DNA of 64,000 bases, from positions 214,001 to 278,000 of the forward strand of contig JADKIP010000013.1 in the NCBI GenBank assembly GCA_016721185.1, in the 5' to 3' direction. The position numbers and the translations under genes are program-made. Below the pieces are notes generated by a model. The model had not been told where the DNA came from. It saw only the letters and a program-made list of their open reading frames with translations, and searched no databases. Shown piece by piece: positions 34,590 to 42,952 of this stretch (position 1 is its first letter; each line of letters opens with the position of its first letter). Origin of the DNA: Candidatus Dechloromonas phosphorivorans (GTDB lineage Bacteria; Pseudomonadota; Gammaproteobacteria; Burkholderiales; Rhodocyclaceae).

Positions 34590-35253
34590 TGGTGACCTGT
34601 TTTAAAGTCATTTCAACCGGCACCGCTTGGCCAGCGCTCAATACCGGATAGGATTTGTCGCTGATGAAGAGCAGTTTGCCGCCGCGTTCAATGCGGGCTG
34701 CGGCGGTGATCCTGGCCCGTTTGCCGATCAGGTCGCGGTCAACGGTGGTCTGGAAGGAAATCGGGACTTGCCGCCCGGCGAGTTCGATGCGCTGCTCGGC
34801 CAGGATGCGGGCCGGCGCGTCGGCGCGGGAGACATCCTGAATCCGCACGATGAGCACGGCGTCTGGCGGCAGGGCGATGCGCTGAAGGTAGGAAACATTG
34901 CCGCTGATGTCGATGAAGCTGCTGACCAGCGGTTTTGTTGCCGCCGCTGTGGCGGGCGGTGTGTCGCCTTGTTTGCAGTGCCGGACTTTGCCTTTGGCAT
35001 CTTCAAATAGGGCTTCGTCGCCTTTGGTATGCAGGCGATTGTCGTTGGCGCGGTAGAGCGCCCCGGAGGCCGCCGGAACTTGCGGCAGGGTGAGCGTGGT
35101 TTCGCCCAGTGTCAGCATCGCTTGATTTCGTCCGTCAGCGGCGGTGGAAAACAAAACATCGAGGCTGCCGTCGTCGCAGCGGTAAGTCACGGCTGGTTCC
35201 GTCGCCAGAGCGCTGATTGGCAGGAGCAGGAGTGGTAAGGCGTAGCGTTTCAT
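34573..35253 (-). CDS. MliC-YbaY two-domain envelope protein
   Basis: A 226-residue exported protein. After the signal peptide (cleaved near ALA, residue 18), residues about 20-95 match MliC lysozyme-inhibitor domains (VTYRCDDGSLDVLFS, ALYRANDNRLHTKGDEALFE). Residues about 110-215 match YbaY/YscW-type domains (ISGNVSYLQRIALPPDAVLIVRIQDVS, PISFQTTVD). MliC blocks c-type lysozyme; YbaY-like parts are of uncertain function. No lipobox Cys is seen at the signal end, so the protein is probably soluble in the periplasm. The ATG at 35253 is favoured; one three codons upstream overlaps bpt. Confidence 0.8.
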   Translation of the reverse strand: MKRYALPLLLLPISALATEPAVTYRCDDGSLDVLFSTAADGRNQAMLTLGETTLTLPQVPAASGALYRANDNRLHTKGDEALFEDAKGKVRHCKQGDTPPATAAATKPLVSSFIDISGNVSYLQRIALPPDAVLIVRIQDVSRADAPARILAEQRIELAGRQVPISFQTTVDRDLIGKRARITAAARIERGGKLLFISDKSYPVLSAGQAVPVEMTLKQVTSAKPR

Positions 35254-35258
35254 GGGGA

Positions 35259-35999
35259 TCATTCGATAGCGCTTTCAAGGGCTGTCCATTGGCCGGTGAC
35301 ATAGCCTTCAATGGGGCGAAAATCTATTTTGTAGGCCATTTTCGGGCTTTCAGCTATCCAGTAGCCGAGGTAAAGATACGGCAGGCCAAGGGCAACGCAC
35401 TGGGCGGCTTGCCAGAGGATGTTGTAGACGCCGAAACTGGTTCCCGGTAGATCGGGTTCGTAAAAGGTGTAGACCGAGGAGAGGCCATCGTCGAGCACGT
35501 CGATGACGCTGACCATGCGGACGGCCTGGTCATCGGAAAACTCGATCAGGCGGGTATCGACCCGGCTTTGCAGCAGGAACTGGGCGTACTGGTCGTGGCT
35601 GTCTTCATCCATGCCGCCGCCCGGGTGGCGGGCTTGTTGGTAGCGCTGGTAGAGCGCGTAGTGGGTTTCGAGAAAAACCAGCGGTAACTCGCGGGCGCGC
35701 AGGTTGCTGTGGCGTTTCAGGGCGCGGCGCTGGCTGCGCGATGGTTTGAGATCAAGCACCGGCAGGCGGACCGGGGTGCAGGCCCGGCATTTGTCGCAAT
35801 GGGGCCGGTAGGTAAAGATGCCGCTGCGCCGGAAGCCGGCACGAACCAGCGAACTGTAAATTTCGGCATCGATCAGGTGGGCCGGCGTGGCGACTTGCGA
35901 ACGCGCCTCCCGGCCGGGCAGGTAGCTGCACGGATAGGGCGAGGTGGCGTAAAACTGGAGGAGCGAGAAGGGCAACGCTGCGTCGTTGGGCTGGGCCAT
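35259..35999 (-). CDS. bpt: aspartate/glutamate leucyl-transferase (N-degron)
   Basis: A 246-residue bacterial leucyl-tRNA-protein transferase of the ATE fold. The Cys-rich N-terminus (SPYPCSYLPGREARSQ, RPHCDKCRACTPVRL) and YRRYQQARHPGGG-like region near residue 115-130 are typical. It adds Leu to proteins with N-terminal Asp or Glu and marks them for ClpS/ClpAP degradation. The gene is 3 bp from aat, which encodes the other N-degron transferase, so both arms of the pathway are made together. Confidence 0.92.
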   Translation of the reverse strand: MAQPNDAALPFSLLQFYATSPYPCSYLPGREARSQVATPAHLIDAEIYSSLVRAGFRRSGIFTYRPHCDKCRACTPVRLPVLDLKPSRSQRRALKRHSNLRARELPLVFLETHYALYQRYQQARHPGGGMDEDSHDQYAQFLLQSRVDTRLIEFSDDQAVRMVSVIDVLDDGLSSVYTFYEPDLPGTSFGVYNILWQAAQCVALGLPYLYLGYWIAESPKMAYKIDFRPIEGYVTGQWTALESAIE

Positions 36000-36002
36000 G
36001 AT

Positions 36003-36707
36003 TTACCAGTTCAGATCAATGTTTTCGGCCGACCAGGCGGTGCGCGAACTGCTTGCTGCGGTCAACGCCATTAAACGGGCTAAAAATGACGCGCGGGGAA
36101 TTTCACGGCCGCCGAGTGAGGCAAGGTGTTCGGTACGCATCTGGCAGTCGATCATTTCAAATTGGTTTGCTGAAAGATAGCGGATCAGATGTGCGAAGGC
36201 GACCTTCGAGGCGTCGCTGCGGCGAGAGAACATCGATTCCCCATAGAACATGCGACCGATGGCCAGGCCGTAAAGGCCGCCTGCCAAGTCACCTTCGACA
36301 TAGGTTTCGACCGAATGCGCCCAGCCGAGTTCATGCAGCCGAATGTAGGCGTTCAGCATGTCCGGCGTGATCCAGGTGCCATCCTGGCCGGGGCGCGGGG
36401 TTTCCGCACAGCCAGCCATGACGCCGGCGAAATTGCTGTCGAAACGGACTTCGAAATGCTGGGCGCGCAGTGTTTTTTGCAGCGAGCGGCTGAGCCGGAA
36501 CTCATCCGGAAAAAGCACCATGCGCGGGTCCGGGCTGTACCAGAGCGGCTGGGTTTCAACCGTGCCCCAGGGAAAAATGCCGTGGCGGTAGGCATCAAGT
36601 AGCCGCGCCGGGCCAAGGTCGCCGCCGACTGCAAGTAATCCGCCCATATCATCCCGGGCTGATTCGACCGCTGGAAATGGGTCGAACGGGCCAAGAAATG
36701 GAATCAT
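36003..36707 (-). CDS. aat: leucyl/phenylalanyl-tRNA-protein transferase
   Basis: A 234-residue transferase that adds Leu or Phe to proteins starting with Lys or Arg. Family motifs include FPAVESA, GLLAVGGDL, YRHGIFPWG, WYSPDPRMVL, GLYGLAIGRMFYGESMFS and FEMIDCQM. It overlaps fbpC by ATGA (36704-36707) and precedes bpt by 3 bp. The product works with Bpt and ClpS in N-end-rule protein turnover. Confidence 0.94.
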   Translation of the reverse strand: MIPFLGPFDPFPAVESARDDMGGLLAVGGDLGPARLLDAYRHGIFPWGTVETQPLWYSPDPRMVLFPDEFRLSRSLQKTLRAQHFEVRFDSNFAGVMAGCAETPRPGQDGTWITPDMLNAYIRLHELGWAHSVETYVEGDLAGGLYGLAIGRMFYGESMFSRRSDASKVAFAHLIRYLSANQFEMIDCQMRTEHLASLGGREIPRASFLARLMALTAASSSRTAWSAENIDLNW

Positions 36708-37774
36708 GCGTGCTGTTTTTTAAAAGCGATCACATGATCGGCATCCAGCCTGATGCCGATTTGTTCGCCCAATGCATGGTTGTGATGCGAAGGCACCAGC
36801 GACAGCACCTGCGCACCGCTGCCCAGGCGTAGCGTGTAGAGAATGTCGGCGCCACGAAACGCCTTGTGCAGCACTTCGGCCTGCAGCGCGCTCTGGTCAT
36901 CATGAACGACATCATCGGGACGAAGCAGGACGTCGACATCGCAGCCATCGCCGCAATTGGCGCAGGTTTCGCTGCATTCGACCGGCACATCGGAAATCAG
37001 CGTACCCAGTTCCATCTCGACGTTATGGCCGTCGACCACAATGCCGGGGAGCAACACGCCCTGGCCAATAAAGTCGGCAACAAAGCGGTTGGCCGGGCGG
37101 TGATACAGGTTATACGGCACATCCCATTGCTGAATTCGGCCCTGATACATGACGCCGATTTCGTCGGCCATCGCGAACGCTTCATTCTGGTCATGGGTGA
37201 CGAGGATTGCGGTCGACCCCTCACGTTTCAATATTTCCCGAACCTCGGCCGAAAGCCGTTCGCGCAGACCCACGTCGAGATTGGAAAACGGCTCGTCCAG
37301 CAGGATCAATTCCGGCCGTGGCGCCAGGGCGCGGGCCAACGCGACGCGTTGCTGCTGGCCGCCGGAGAGTTCATGCGGGTATTTGTCGCCCTGGCCGCCA
37401 AGACCGACCGTAGCCAGTAACTGCCGGACACGCAGATGGGCATCCGCCTCCGGCTTGCGGCCGAGGCCGAAAGCGACATTTTGTTCGATGGTGAGATGCG
37501 GAAACAGGGCGTAATCCTGGAAAACCATCCCGATCTGCCGCTTCTCCGGGGCCACCCGCTGACCGGCACTGCTGACTACCTTGTCATGCAGGCGGATTTC
37601 ACCACCGGCAATCTCCTCGAAGCCGGCAATACAGCGCAGCAAAGTGGTCTTGCCGCAACCGGAGGGTCCAAGCAGGCAGGCGATCTTGCCTTTTTCCAGA
37701 CGAAAGTCGACGCCATCGACAATGGTGGTTTTTCCGTAGCGCTGAACGACGCCATTTAGCTCAAGTTGTGCCAT
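36704..37774 (-). CDS. fbpC: ferric iron ABC transporter ATP-binding protein
   Basis: A 356-residue ATPase with Walker A GPSGCGKTT, signature LSGGQQQRVALARAL and Walker B LILLDEPFSNLD, then a C-terminal regulatory TOBE-like part from about residue 240. It powers Fe(III) import together with FbpB, encoded divergently 30 bp away. The C-terminal part contains a four-Cys cluster C267-C271-C274-C278 (CSETCANCGDGC), which could bind iron or an Fe-S cluster and sense iron, as a similar C-terminal cluster does in some Neisseria-type FbpC structures (inference). It overlaps aat by 4 bp. Confidence 0.9.
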   Translation of the reverse strand: MAQLELNGVVQRYGKTTIVDGVDFRLEKGKIACLLGPSGCGKTTLLRCIAGFEEIAGGEIRLHDKVVSSAGQRVAPEKRQIGMVFQDYALFPHLTIEQNVAFGLGRKPEADAHLRVRQLLATVGLGGQGDKYPHELSGGQQQRVALARALAPRPELILLDEPFSNLDVGLRERLSAEVREILKREGSTAILVTHDQNEAFAMADEIGVMYQGRIQQWDVPYNLYHRPANRFVADFIGQGVLLPGIVVDGHNVEMELGTLISDVPVECSETCANCGDGCDVDVLLRPDDVVHDDQSALQAEVLHKAFRGADILYTLRLGSGAQVLSLVPSHHNHALGEQIGIRLDADHVIAFKKQHA

Positions 37775-37804
37775 AGCGGTCGATTATAATTCGCATTCAC
37801 TCTC

Positions 37805-39442
37805 ATGCGCACCGCCCAATATTCTCCCCTGTTGATTGTCGGGTTCATCGTCGCCCTGCTCGTCGGGCTGCCGGTTGCCAGCGTTGGCCTCAATATTTTT
37901 GCCGGTGGCACCAGCACCACCTGGACGCATCTGGTGAACACCGTTTTGCCGGAATACATCCTCAACTCGCTTTGGCTGTGTTTGGGCGTGGGCTGCGGTG
38001 TTGGTCTGCTCGGTGTCGCCACCGCCTGGTTGACCGCCATGCACGATTTTCCCGGGCGGCGCCTATTCTCCTGGGCGCTGGTGCTGCCGCTGGCCATGCC
38101 GGCTTACGTCATGGCCTACGTTTATACCGATCTCCTCCAGTTTGTCGGGCCGGTGCAAACGACCCTGCGTGAAACTTTCGGCTGGGCACATGGCGATTAC
38201 TGGTTTCCGGATATCCGCACCTTGCCGGGTGCGATGCTGATGTTTGTCTGTGTGCTTTATCCCTACGTTTATCTGCTGGCGCGCAGCGCCTTCCTTGAGC
38301 GCGCCAGCGGCATGCTCGAAGCAGCGCGGACGCTGGGTATGGGGCCATGGCGGGCCTTCTTCGCCGTCTCGCTGCCGCTTGCCCGACCGGCCATTGTGGC
38401 TGGCGTTGCCTTGGCCTTGATGGAAACACTGGCCGATTACGGCACGGTCGCCTACTTTGCGGTCAACACCTTTACGACGGGTATTTACCGCGCCTGGTTC
38501 TCGCTGGGCGATCGTATCGCCGCCGCCCAACTGGCCGCCATGCTGCTCGGCTTCGTGCTCTTTCTTTTGATGGCTGAGAAAATTTCACGTGGCCGGGCGC
38601 GCTACAACAACACCACAGGCCGCAATCGGCCAATGGCCGGGGCGCGACTGACCGGCATTCGGGCTGCGCTGGCTTTTCTGGCCTGCGCTGTGCCGCTACT
38701 CCTCGGCTTTGTCCTGCCGGCCATTTTGTTGCTAAAAATGGCGTTGACCGAAGGTGATGCCCAGTTTGGCGAGCGTTTCCTGGTGCTTTCCCGTAACAGC
38801 TTTGTGCTGGCTGGTATCACGGCAATGATTGCGGTTTTGCTGGCCCTGATCATGGCCTACGGTGCCCGCTTGTCGAAAACCACATTCGCCAATGGCCTCA
38901 ATCGTCTGGTCGGTCTCGGCTATGCCGTGCCGGGTGCGGTCATCGCCGTCGGCGTGCTGATTCCAGTCACACGCCTCGACAACTGGCTGGCTGGCCAATG
39001 GGAAATTTGGTTCGGCCACAACCCCGGCTTACTGCTCACCGGTGGCATTGCCGCTTTGATTTACGCCTATCTCGCCCGTTTTTTAGGCGTGGCACTACAT
39101 ACCGTCGAAACCAGTTTGGCAAAAATTACCCCGAATATGGATGATGCGGCGCGCTGTCTCGGTCTTGGTCAAGGTGAAACGCTGCGTCGGGTGCATGCCC
39201 CAATGCTGCGTGGCAGCCTGTTGACCGCCGGCTTGCTGGTTTTTGTCGATGTGATGAAAGAGTTGCCGGCGACGCTGGTCATGCGGCCCTTCAATTTCGA
39301 CACGCTGGCGACGCAGACTTACACGCTGGCTTCGGATGAGCGACTCGCCGAGGCGTCGACCGCAGCGCTGGCGATTGTTGCCGTCGGACTGCTGCCGCTG
39401 ATTGCGCTCTCCCGACAGATTTCAGCCGCGCGGCGGAATTGA
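37805..39442 (+). CDS. fbpB: ferric iron ABC transporter permease
   Basis: A 545-residue permease with two fused copies of the binding-protein-dependent transport fold, about 12 membrane helices, typical of FbpB/SfuB. The EAA loops are visible in LEAARTLGMGPWRAFFAVSLPLARP and DDAARCLGLGQGETLRRVHAPML. It carries ferric iron delivered by FbpA across the inner membrane. The start ATG is 30 bp from the divergent fbpC start, so both genes share a promoter region. Its 3' end is 27 bp from the convergent ankyrin gene. Confidence 0.9.
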   Translation: MRTAQYSPLLIVGFIVALLVGLPVASVGLNIFAGGTSTTWTHLVNTVLPEYILNSLWLCLGVGCGVGLLGVATAWLTAMHDFPGRRLFSWALVLPLAMPAYVMAYVYTDLLQFVGPVQTTLRETFGWAHGDYWFPDIRTLPGAMLMFVCVLYPYVYLLARSAFLERASGMLEAARTLGMGPWRAFFAVSLPLARPAIVAGVALALMETLADYGTVAYFAVNTFTTGIYRAWFSLGDRIAAAQLAAMLLGFVLFLLMAEKISRGRARYNNTTGRNRPMAGARLTGIRAALAFLACAVPLLLGFVLPAILLLKMALTEGDAQFGERFLVLSRNSFVLAGITAMIAVLLALIMAYGARLSKTTFANGLNRLVGLGYAVPGAVIAVGVLIPVTRLDNWLAGQWEIWFGHNPGLLLTGGIAALIYAYLARFLGVALHTVETSLAKITPNMDDAARCLGLGQGETLRRVHAPMLRGSLLTAGLLVFVDVMKELPATLVMRPFNFDTLATQTYTLASDERLAEASTAALAIVAVGLLPLIALSRQISAARRN

Positions 39443-39469
39443 TCCGGCAAACAATTGATCTGGCAGCTT

Positions 39470-40120
39470 TTAGTGGTTACCGCGACTTTTCCAGAAGGCC
39501 GACGCTCCGTTGTTTGTCGAAGTTTTGTTCCCCGGCGTTTCCGGTTGAGCGACGGTCGCATGTTCGGACTCACTCATGCGCAGGAGATCAAGGGTCAGTA
39601 AGTTGGTATCGATGCCGTAACTGGAGGTCAGATGGATCTCTTCGATATCCACTGTTGCCTCGGGTTCATCGCGGGTAAATTCGATTGTATTGTCGGGCAG
39701 CGCTGCCGGCGCTTCTTCCGCCTTGATCGGCGGCTGGGCAAATGCTTCATCGGGCTGCAAAGGCAGCGCTTCGATAGGCGTTGTTGCCGGGGTGGCCGGT
39801 GCTGTCGCCAGCATTGATTCGGCACCATGAGCCAACAATAAGGCAATAATTTCCTGATGTTTGCCGCGCTGTGCCAGCCTGAGTGGCGCCCCCGGGCCAT
39901 CGCTGGCGACGGCATTGATGTCGGCACCCCGATTCAGAAGTTCGCGAACAATCGCGATATCCCCCGCAAAACAGGCCGTACGTAGCGGCAATCCGACAAA
40001 ACCATGCATATCGGGCTCTTCGATATCGGCGCCTTCTGCGATGGCAACGATCACTTCATCCAGCAGACCCGATCGAATCGCTGCTATCAGCTTGCTAGGG
40101 GTAAAAGGTTTTACGGCCAT
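39470..40120 (-). CDS. ankyrin-repeat protein
   Basis: A 216-residue protein. The first half has three ankyrin repeats (residues about 10-105), for example GFVGLPLRTACFAGDIAIVRELLNRGADINA and GAPLRLAQRGKHQEIIALLLAHGA. The second half is acidic, rich in Ala, Pro, Glu and Thr, and probably unstructured. No signal peptide or membrane segment is visible, so it is likely cytosolic. It lies 66 bp downstream of fbpA on the same strand, but there is nothing else to link it with iron; its partner is unknown. Confidence 0.75.
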   Translation of the reverse strand: MAVKPFTPSKLIAAIRSGLLDEVIVAIAEGADIEEPDMHGFVGLPLRTACFAGDIAIVRELLNRGADINAVASDGPGAPLRLAQRGKHQEIIALLLAHGAESMLATAPATPATTPIEALPLQPDEAFAQPPIKAEEAPAALPDNTIEFTRDEPEATVDIEEIHLTSSYGIDTNLLTLDLLRMSESEHATVAQPETPGNKTSTNNGASAFWKSRGNH

Positions 40121-40186
40121 CTTCCTGAAATCTCCGGTGATGAGCAGAGTTTAGGAGATGGCCGCCATTTTGACGAGGACGAAAAC

Positions 40187-41203
40187 TTATTTGAAGCCGG
40201 CGCGATCCAGAATGATCTGGGCTTTAGCCTGATACATCGCCAGATTTTTGACCGGTAGTTTGTCGGCCTTGAATGTGCCGAGCGACTCCAGTGCCGGATT
40301 GGCTACCTTGAGGTTCTCAACCACCGGCCACTCATTATTGCCATCCGCAAAATAGCGCTGCGCCTGATCCGAGACCAGATATTCAAGGAACTTGACGGCA
40401 GCTTCCTTGTGCGGCGCTGTTTTCAGCATGCCGCCACCGGAAACATTGATGTGCGAACCGGTGGTCGATTGATTGGGCCAGATGACACCGACTTTTTCCA
40501 TCAGTTTTATCTCTTCCGGCTTGGTTGACCGCAGCAATCGGGCAACGTAATAGGTGTTTGCCAGCGCAACGCCACATTCACCTGCGGCAACGGCCTTGAT
40601 CTGATCGGTATCGCCACCCTTGGGCGCACGGGCAAAATTACTCACCATGCCGCGCGCCAGTTCTTCCGCCTTGGCTTCCCCTTGATGTGCGATTACTGAA
40701 GCCATCAATGACAGGTTGTAAGGGTGTGAGCCGGAACGTGAACAAACCTTGCCTTTCAGTTTCGGATTGGCCAGGTCGGCGTAGTTCTGGATGTCCTCGG
40801 ATTTGACGGCCGATTTGTTGTACACGATGACCCGAGCCCGAGTCGAGAAGGAGAACCAGTCTTCAGTCCGCAAGTGGGACGGGATGCGAGCTTCCAGTGT
40901 TTTGGAGGTCAGCGGTGAAAATAGACCTAGTTCGTGCGCCTTGGCCAGGCGGGCAGCGTCAACGGTCAGGAAGATGTCGGCCGGGCTGTTGGCACCTTCG
41001 TTCTTGATTCGCTCAAGTAACTCGTCTTCCTTGCCTTCAATACGATTGATCTTGATACCGGTCTGCTGCGAGAAGGCTGTGTAGAGCGCTTCATCCGTCT
41101 GGTAATGACGGGCGGAATACAGGTTAAGTATTTTTTCTTCAGCCAAGGCGCCATTGGAAAGCGTGGCCATTGCAGCGGCGATCAAAACGGACGTCAGTTT
41201 CAT
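40187..41203 (-). CDS. fbpA: ferric iron ABC transporter substrate-binding protein
   Basis: A 338-residue periplasmic protein with a signal peptide cleaved after ALA (residue 21). The core is the transferrin-like fold of FbpA; NLYSARHYQTDEALY and the Tyr pair in ANTYYVARLL are the iron-contacting regions, and SHINVSGGG is also conserved. It binds Fe(III) and hands it to FbpB. It is separated from fbpB by the ankyrin gene and runs in the opposite direction. The A/T-rich gap upstream (41204-41320) holds two Fur-box-like sequences. Confidence 0.92.
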   Translation of the reverse strand: MKLTSVLIAAAMATLSNGALAEEKILNLYSARHYQTDEALYTAFSQQTGIKINRIEGKEDELLERIKNEGANSPADIFLTVDAARLAKAHELGLFSPLTSKTLEARIPSHLRTEDWFSFSTRARVIVYNKSAVKSEDIQNYADLANPKLKGKVCSRSGSHPYNLSLMASVIAHQGEAKAEELARGMVSNFARAPKGGDTDQIKAVAAGECGVALANTYYVARLLRSTKPEEIKLMEKVGVIWPNQSTTGSHINVSGGGMLKTAPHKEAAVKFLEYLVSDQAQRYFADGNNEWPVVENLKVANPALESLGTFKADKLPVKNLAMYQAKAQIILDRAGFK

Positions 41204-41224
41204 CTGGAAAACTCCCGGTATATA

Positions 41225-41280
41225 TGAGAATAGTTCCAGTTTACTAAGTGGCCGGAGTTTTGTAAATGAGAAACGTTATT
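41225..41280 (-). promoter_or_regulatory. candidate Fur-binding region of fbpA
   Basis: Two stretches resemble the 7-1-7 Fur box TGATAAT-N-ATTATCA: one near 41225-41239 starting with TGAGAAT, and one near 41264-41280 with TGAGAAACGTTATT. About nine or ten of the fourteen defined positions fit in the better one. Iron-dependent repression is expected for fbpA. Confidence 0.3.
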
Positions 41281-41320
41281 GAGTAAGGGTGTAAAAAAAG
41301 CGGCTGGGGGCCGCTCTGTT

Positions 41321-41830
41321 TTAATTGCCTTCGAGAATTCGTCGGGCGCCGTTGTAGCGCGCCATCCAATAACTGCTGTCCATGTTTTCAACACGAACCT
41401 CTGCACCGGTGCGTGGGGCATGCAGGAAATGGTTATCGCCGAGATAGATGCCGACATGCGAAAAAGTACGGCGCATGGTGTTGAAGAAAACCAGATCGCC
41501 CGGTTTCAGCTGGCTGGTATCAACCTGCTTGCCAACTTCGCTCATTTCGCGAGCTGTCCGGGGCAGGGAAGCGCCAATGCTGTCCTTGAAGACCAGTCGG
41601 ACAAAACCACTGCAATCGAGGCCGCTATCTTCGTCGTTACCGCCAAAGCGATAACGGACGCCAACCAACTTCAGACCTTGCAGAATGACATCCTGCGCGG
41701 CGTTGGTGTAACGTTCAAAAAACGAAGATTGCTCGTCCGATTTGCGGATCTGTTCAGCGGCAGTTACTGCGCCGACTCCTCCGGTAAGCAGAGAGGCGAC
41801 GAGCAAAATAGAAGTTAGAACTTTTTGCAT
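41321..41830 (-). CDS. NlpC/P60 peptidoglycan endopeptidase
   Basis: A 169-residue exported hydrolase. After the signal peptide (about 1-24), the NlpC/P60 catalytic Cys is in GLDCSGFV, with the His in RRTFSHVGIYLG and a third polar residue in HAPRTG. It cuts peptide stems of peptidoglycan. The ATG at 41830 starts the signal peptide; the longer frame to 41881 only adds residues rich in Gln and Ser. A gap of 119 bp separates it from acuI on the opposite strand. Confidence 0.9.
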   Translation of the reverse strand: MQKVLTSILLVASLLTGGVGAVTAAEQIRKSDEQSSFFERYTNAAQDVILQGLKLVGVRYRFGGNDEDSGLDCSGFVRLVFKDSIGASLPRTAREMSEVGKQVDTSQLKPGDLVFFNTMRRTFSHVGIYLGDNHFLHAPRTGAEVRVENMDSSYWMARYNGARRILEGN

Positions 41831-41902
41831 AGCTGGCGAATGTATGTCAAAACGAGACTGCTGTAAATACTGGCTGGTCAAAATTCAATAGCTTCAACTA
41901 TG

Positions 41903-41923
41903 TTCATAATCCGTAATTATGAA
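41903..41923. promoter_or_regulatory. perfect inverted repeat upstream of acuI
   Basis: TTCATAAT-CCGTA-ATTATGAA is an 8-bp perfect inverted repeat, 26 bp before the acuI start and between divergent genes. It is the size of a MarR- or LysR-type operator; the regulator is not identified. Confidence 0.5.
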
Positions 41924-41949
41924 TACAATTTATTCCCCGAGGAGTGAGG

Positions 41950-42951
41950 ATGGTGATGAATTCCTTCAAGGCATTACTGATTGAGGAGCGTGACGGCAAG
42001 GTATCGAGCGGTCTTGTCCGGATGGATGAGTCACAGCTTGATGCCGGTGGCGTGACTATTCGGGTTGCCTACTCAAGCATCAATTACAAAGATGCACTGG
42101 CCGCTACCGGGGCGGGAAAAATTATCCGGCGCTTTCCCTGTATCGGGGGTATCGATATGTCCGGCACGGTGATCGAAAGTACCGATCCCCGTTTCAAGCC
42201 GGGGGATCGCGTTGTTGCAACCAGCTTCGATATTGGCGTGGCGCATCACGGTGGCTACGCTGAAATCGCTCGTGTGCCGGGCGACTGGGTTGTGCCTCTG
42301 CCGGCCGGCTTGAGCCTCTTTGATGCCATGGTCTTGGGGACTGCCGGATTTACCGCGGCCCTCGGCATCGTTCGCATGGAAGAAAATGGCCTGCGCCCGG
42401 AAAAAGGGGCGGTTATCGTTACCGGGGCGACTGGCGGAGTGGGTAGTCTGGCGATTGATATGCTGGCCAAACTGGGCTACCACGTAGTTGCGCTGACCGG
42501 CAAGGAGGCTGAAGCCGCTTATCTGCGTGAGCTGGGTGCCGCTGAGGTCTTGTTACGGGAGAGCCTGGATCTGACCAAGATTCGTCCGCTTGACCGGGGC
42601 CGTTGGGCGGGTGCGGTCGACAATCTGGGCGGTGATTTTCTCGCCTGGATCGCCAGTACGATGCAGCAGGGCGGAACGATTGCAAGTATTGGTCTGGCCG
42701 CGAGCATGTCCCTGAACACGACCGTGGCCCCTTTTATTCTGCGCGGTGTTTCCTTGCTTGGCATTGATTCCGGGTACATCCGCGAGCCTTATCGCAGCGG
42801 GGTCTGGCAGCGACTGGCGAGCGATTTGCGTCCGCCACATCTCGAAAATATGGCCAGACGTATTGCGTTTGACGAATTGCCGACCGCTTTTGAAGCATTT
42901 ATTGCTGGCCGTGCCAAGGGCCGAGCCGTGGTTGAAATTGCCGGAGGCTGA
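41950..42951 (+). CDS. acuI: acrylyl-CoA reductase (YhdH/AcuI-type, MDR family)
   Basis: A 333-residue zinc-independent medium-chain dehydrogenase. It has the NADPH-binding motif VTGATGGVGSLAIDML and the family N-terminus NYKDALAATGAGKI, and lacks the structural Zn Cys cluster. AcuI/YhdH proteins reduce acrylyl-CoA to propionyl-CoA. The choice fits propionyl-CoA synthetase 1.2 kb downstream. ATG 41950 follows GAGGAG by five bases; GTG 41944 and ATG 41956 are alternatives. The stop is one base before the GTG start of the next gene. Confidence 0.82.
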   Translation: MVMNSFKALLIEERDGKVSSGLVRMDESQLDAGGVTIRVAYSSINYKDALAATGAGKIIRRFPCIGGIDMSGTVIESTDPRFKPGDRVVATSFDIGVAHHGGYAEIARVPGDWVVPLPAGLSLFDAMVLGTAGFTAALGIVRMEENGLRPEKGAVIVTGATGGVGSLAIDMLAKLGYHVVALTGKEAEAAYLRELGAAEVLLRESLDLTKIRPLDRGRWAGAVDNLGGDFLAWIASTMQQGGTIASIGLAASMSLNTTVAPFILRGVSLLGIDSGYIREPYRSGVWQRLASDLRPPHLENMARRIAFDELPTAFEAFIAGRAKGRAVVEIAGG

Positions 42952-42952
42952 T

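Noticed and set aside
37775..37804. Fur box in the fbpC-fbpB gap
   Set aside because: Only one hexamer (GATTAT) fits the consensus; too weak to call.
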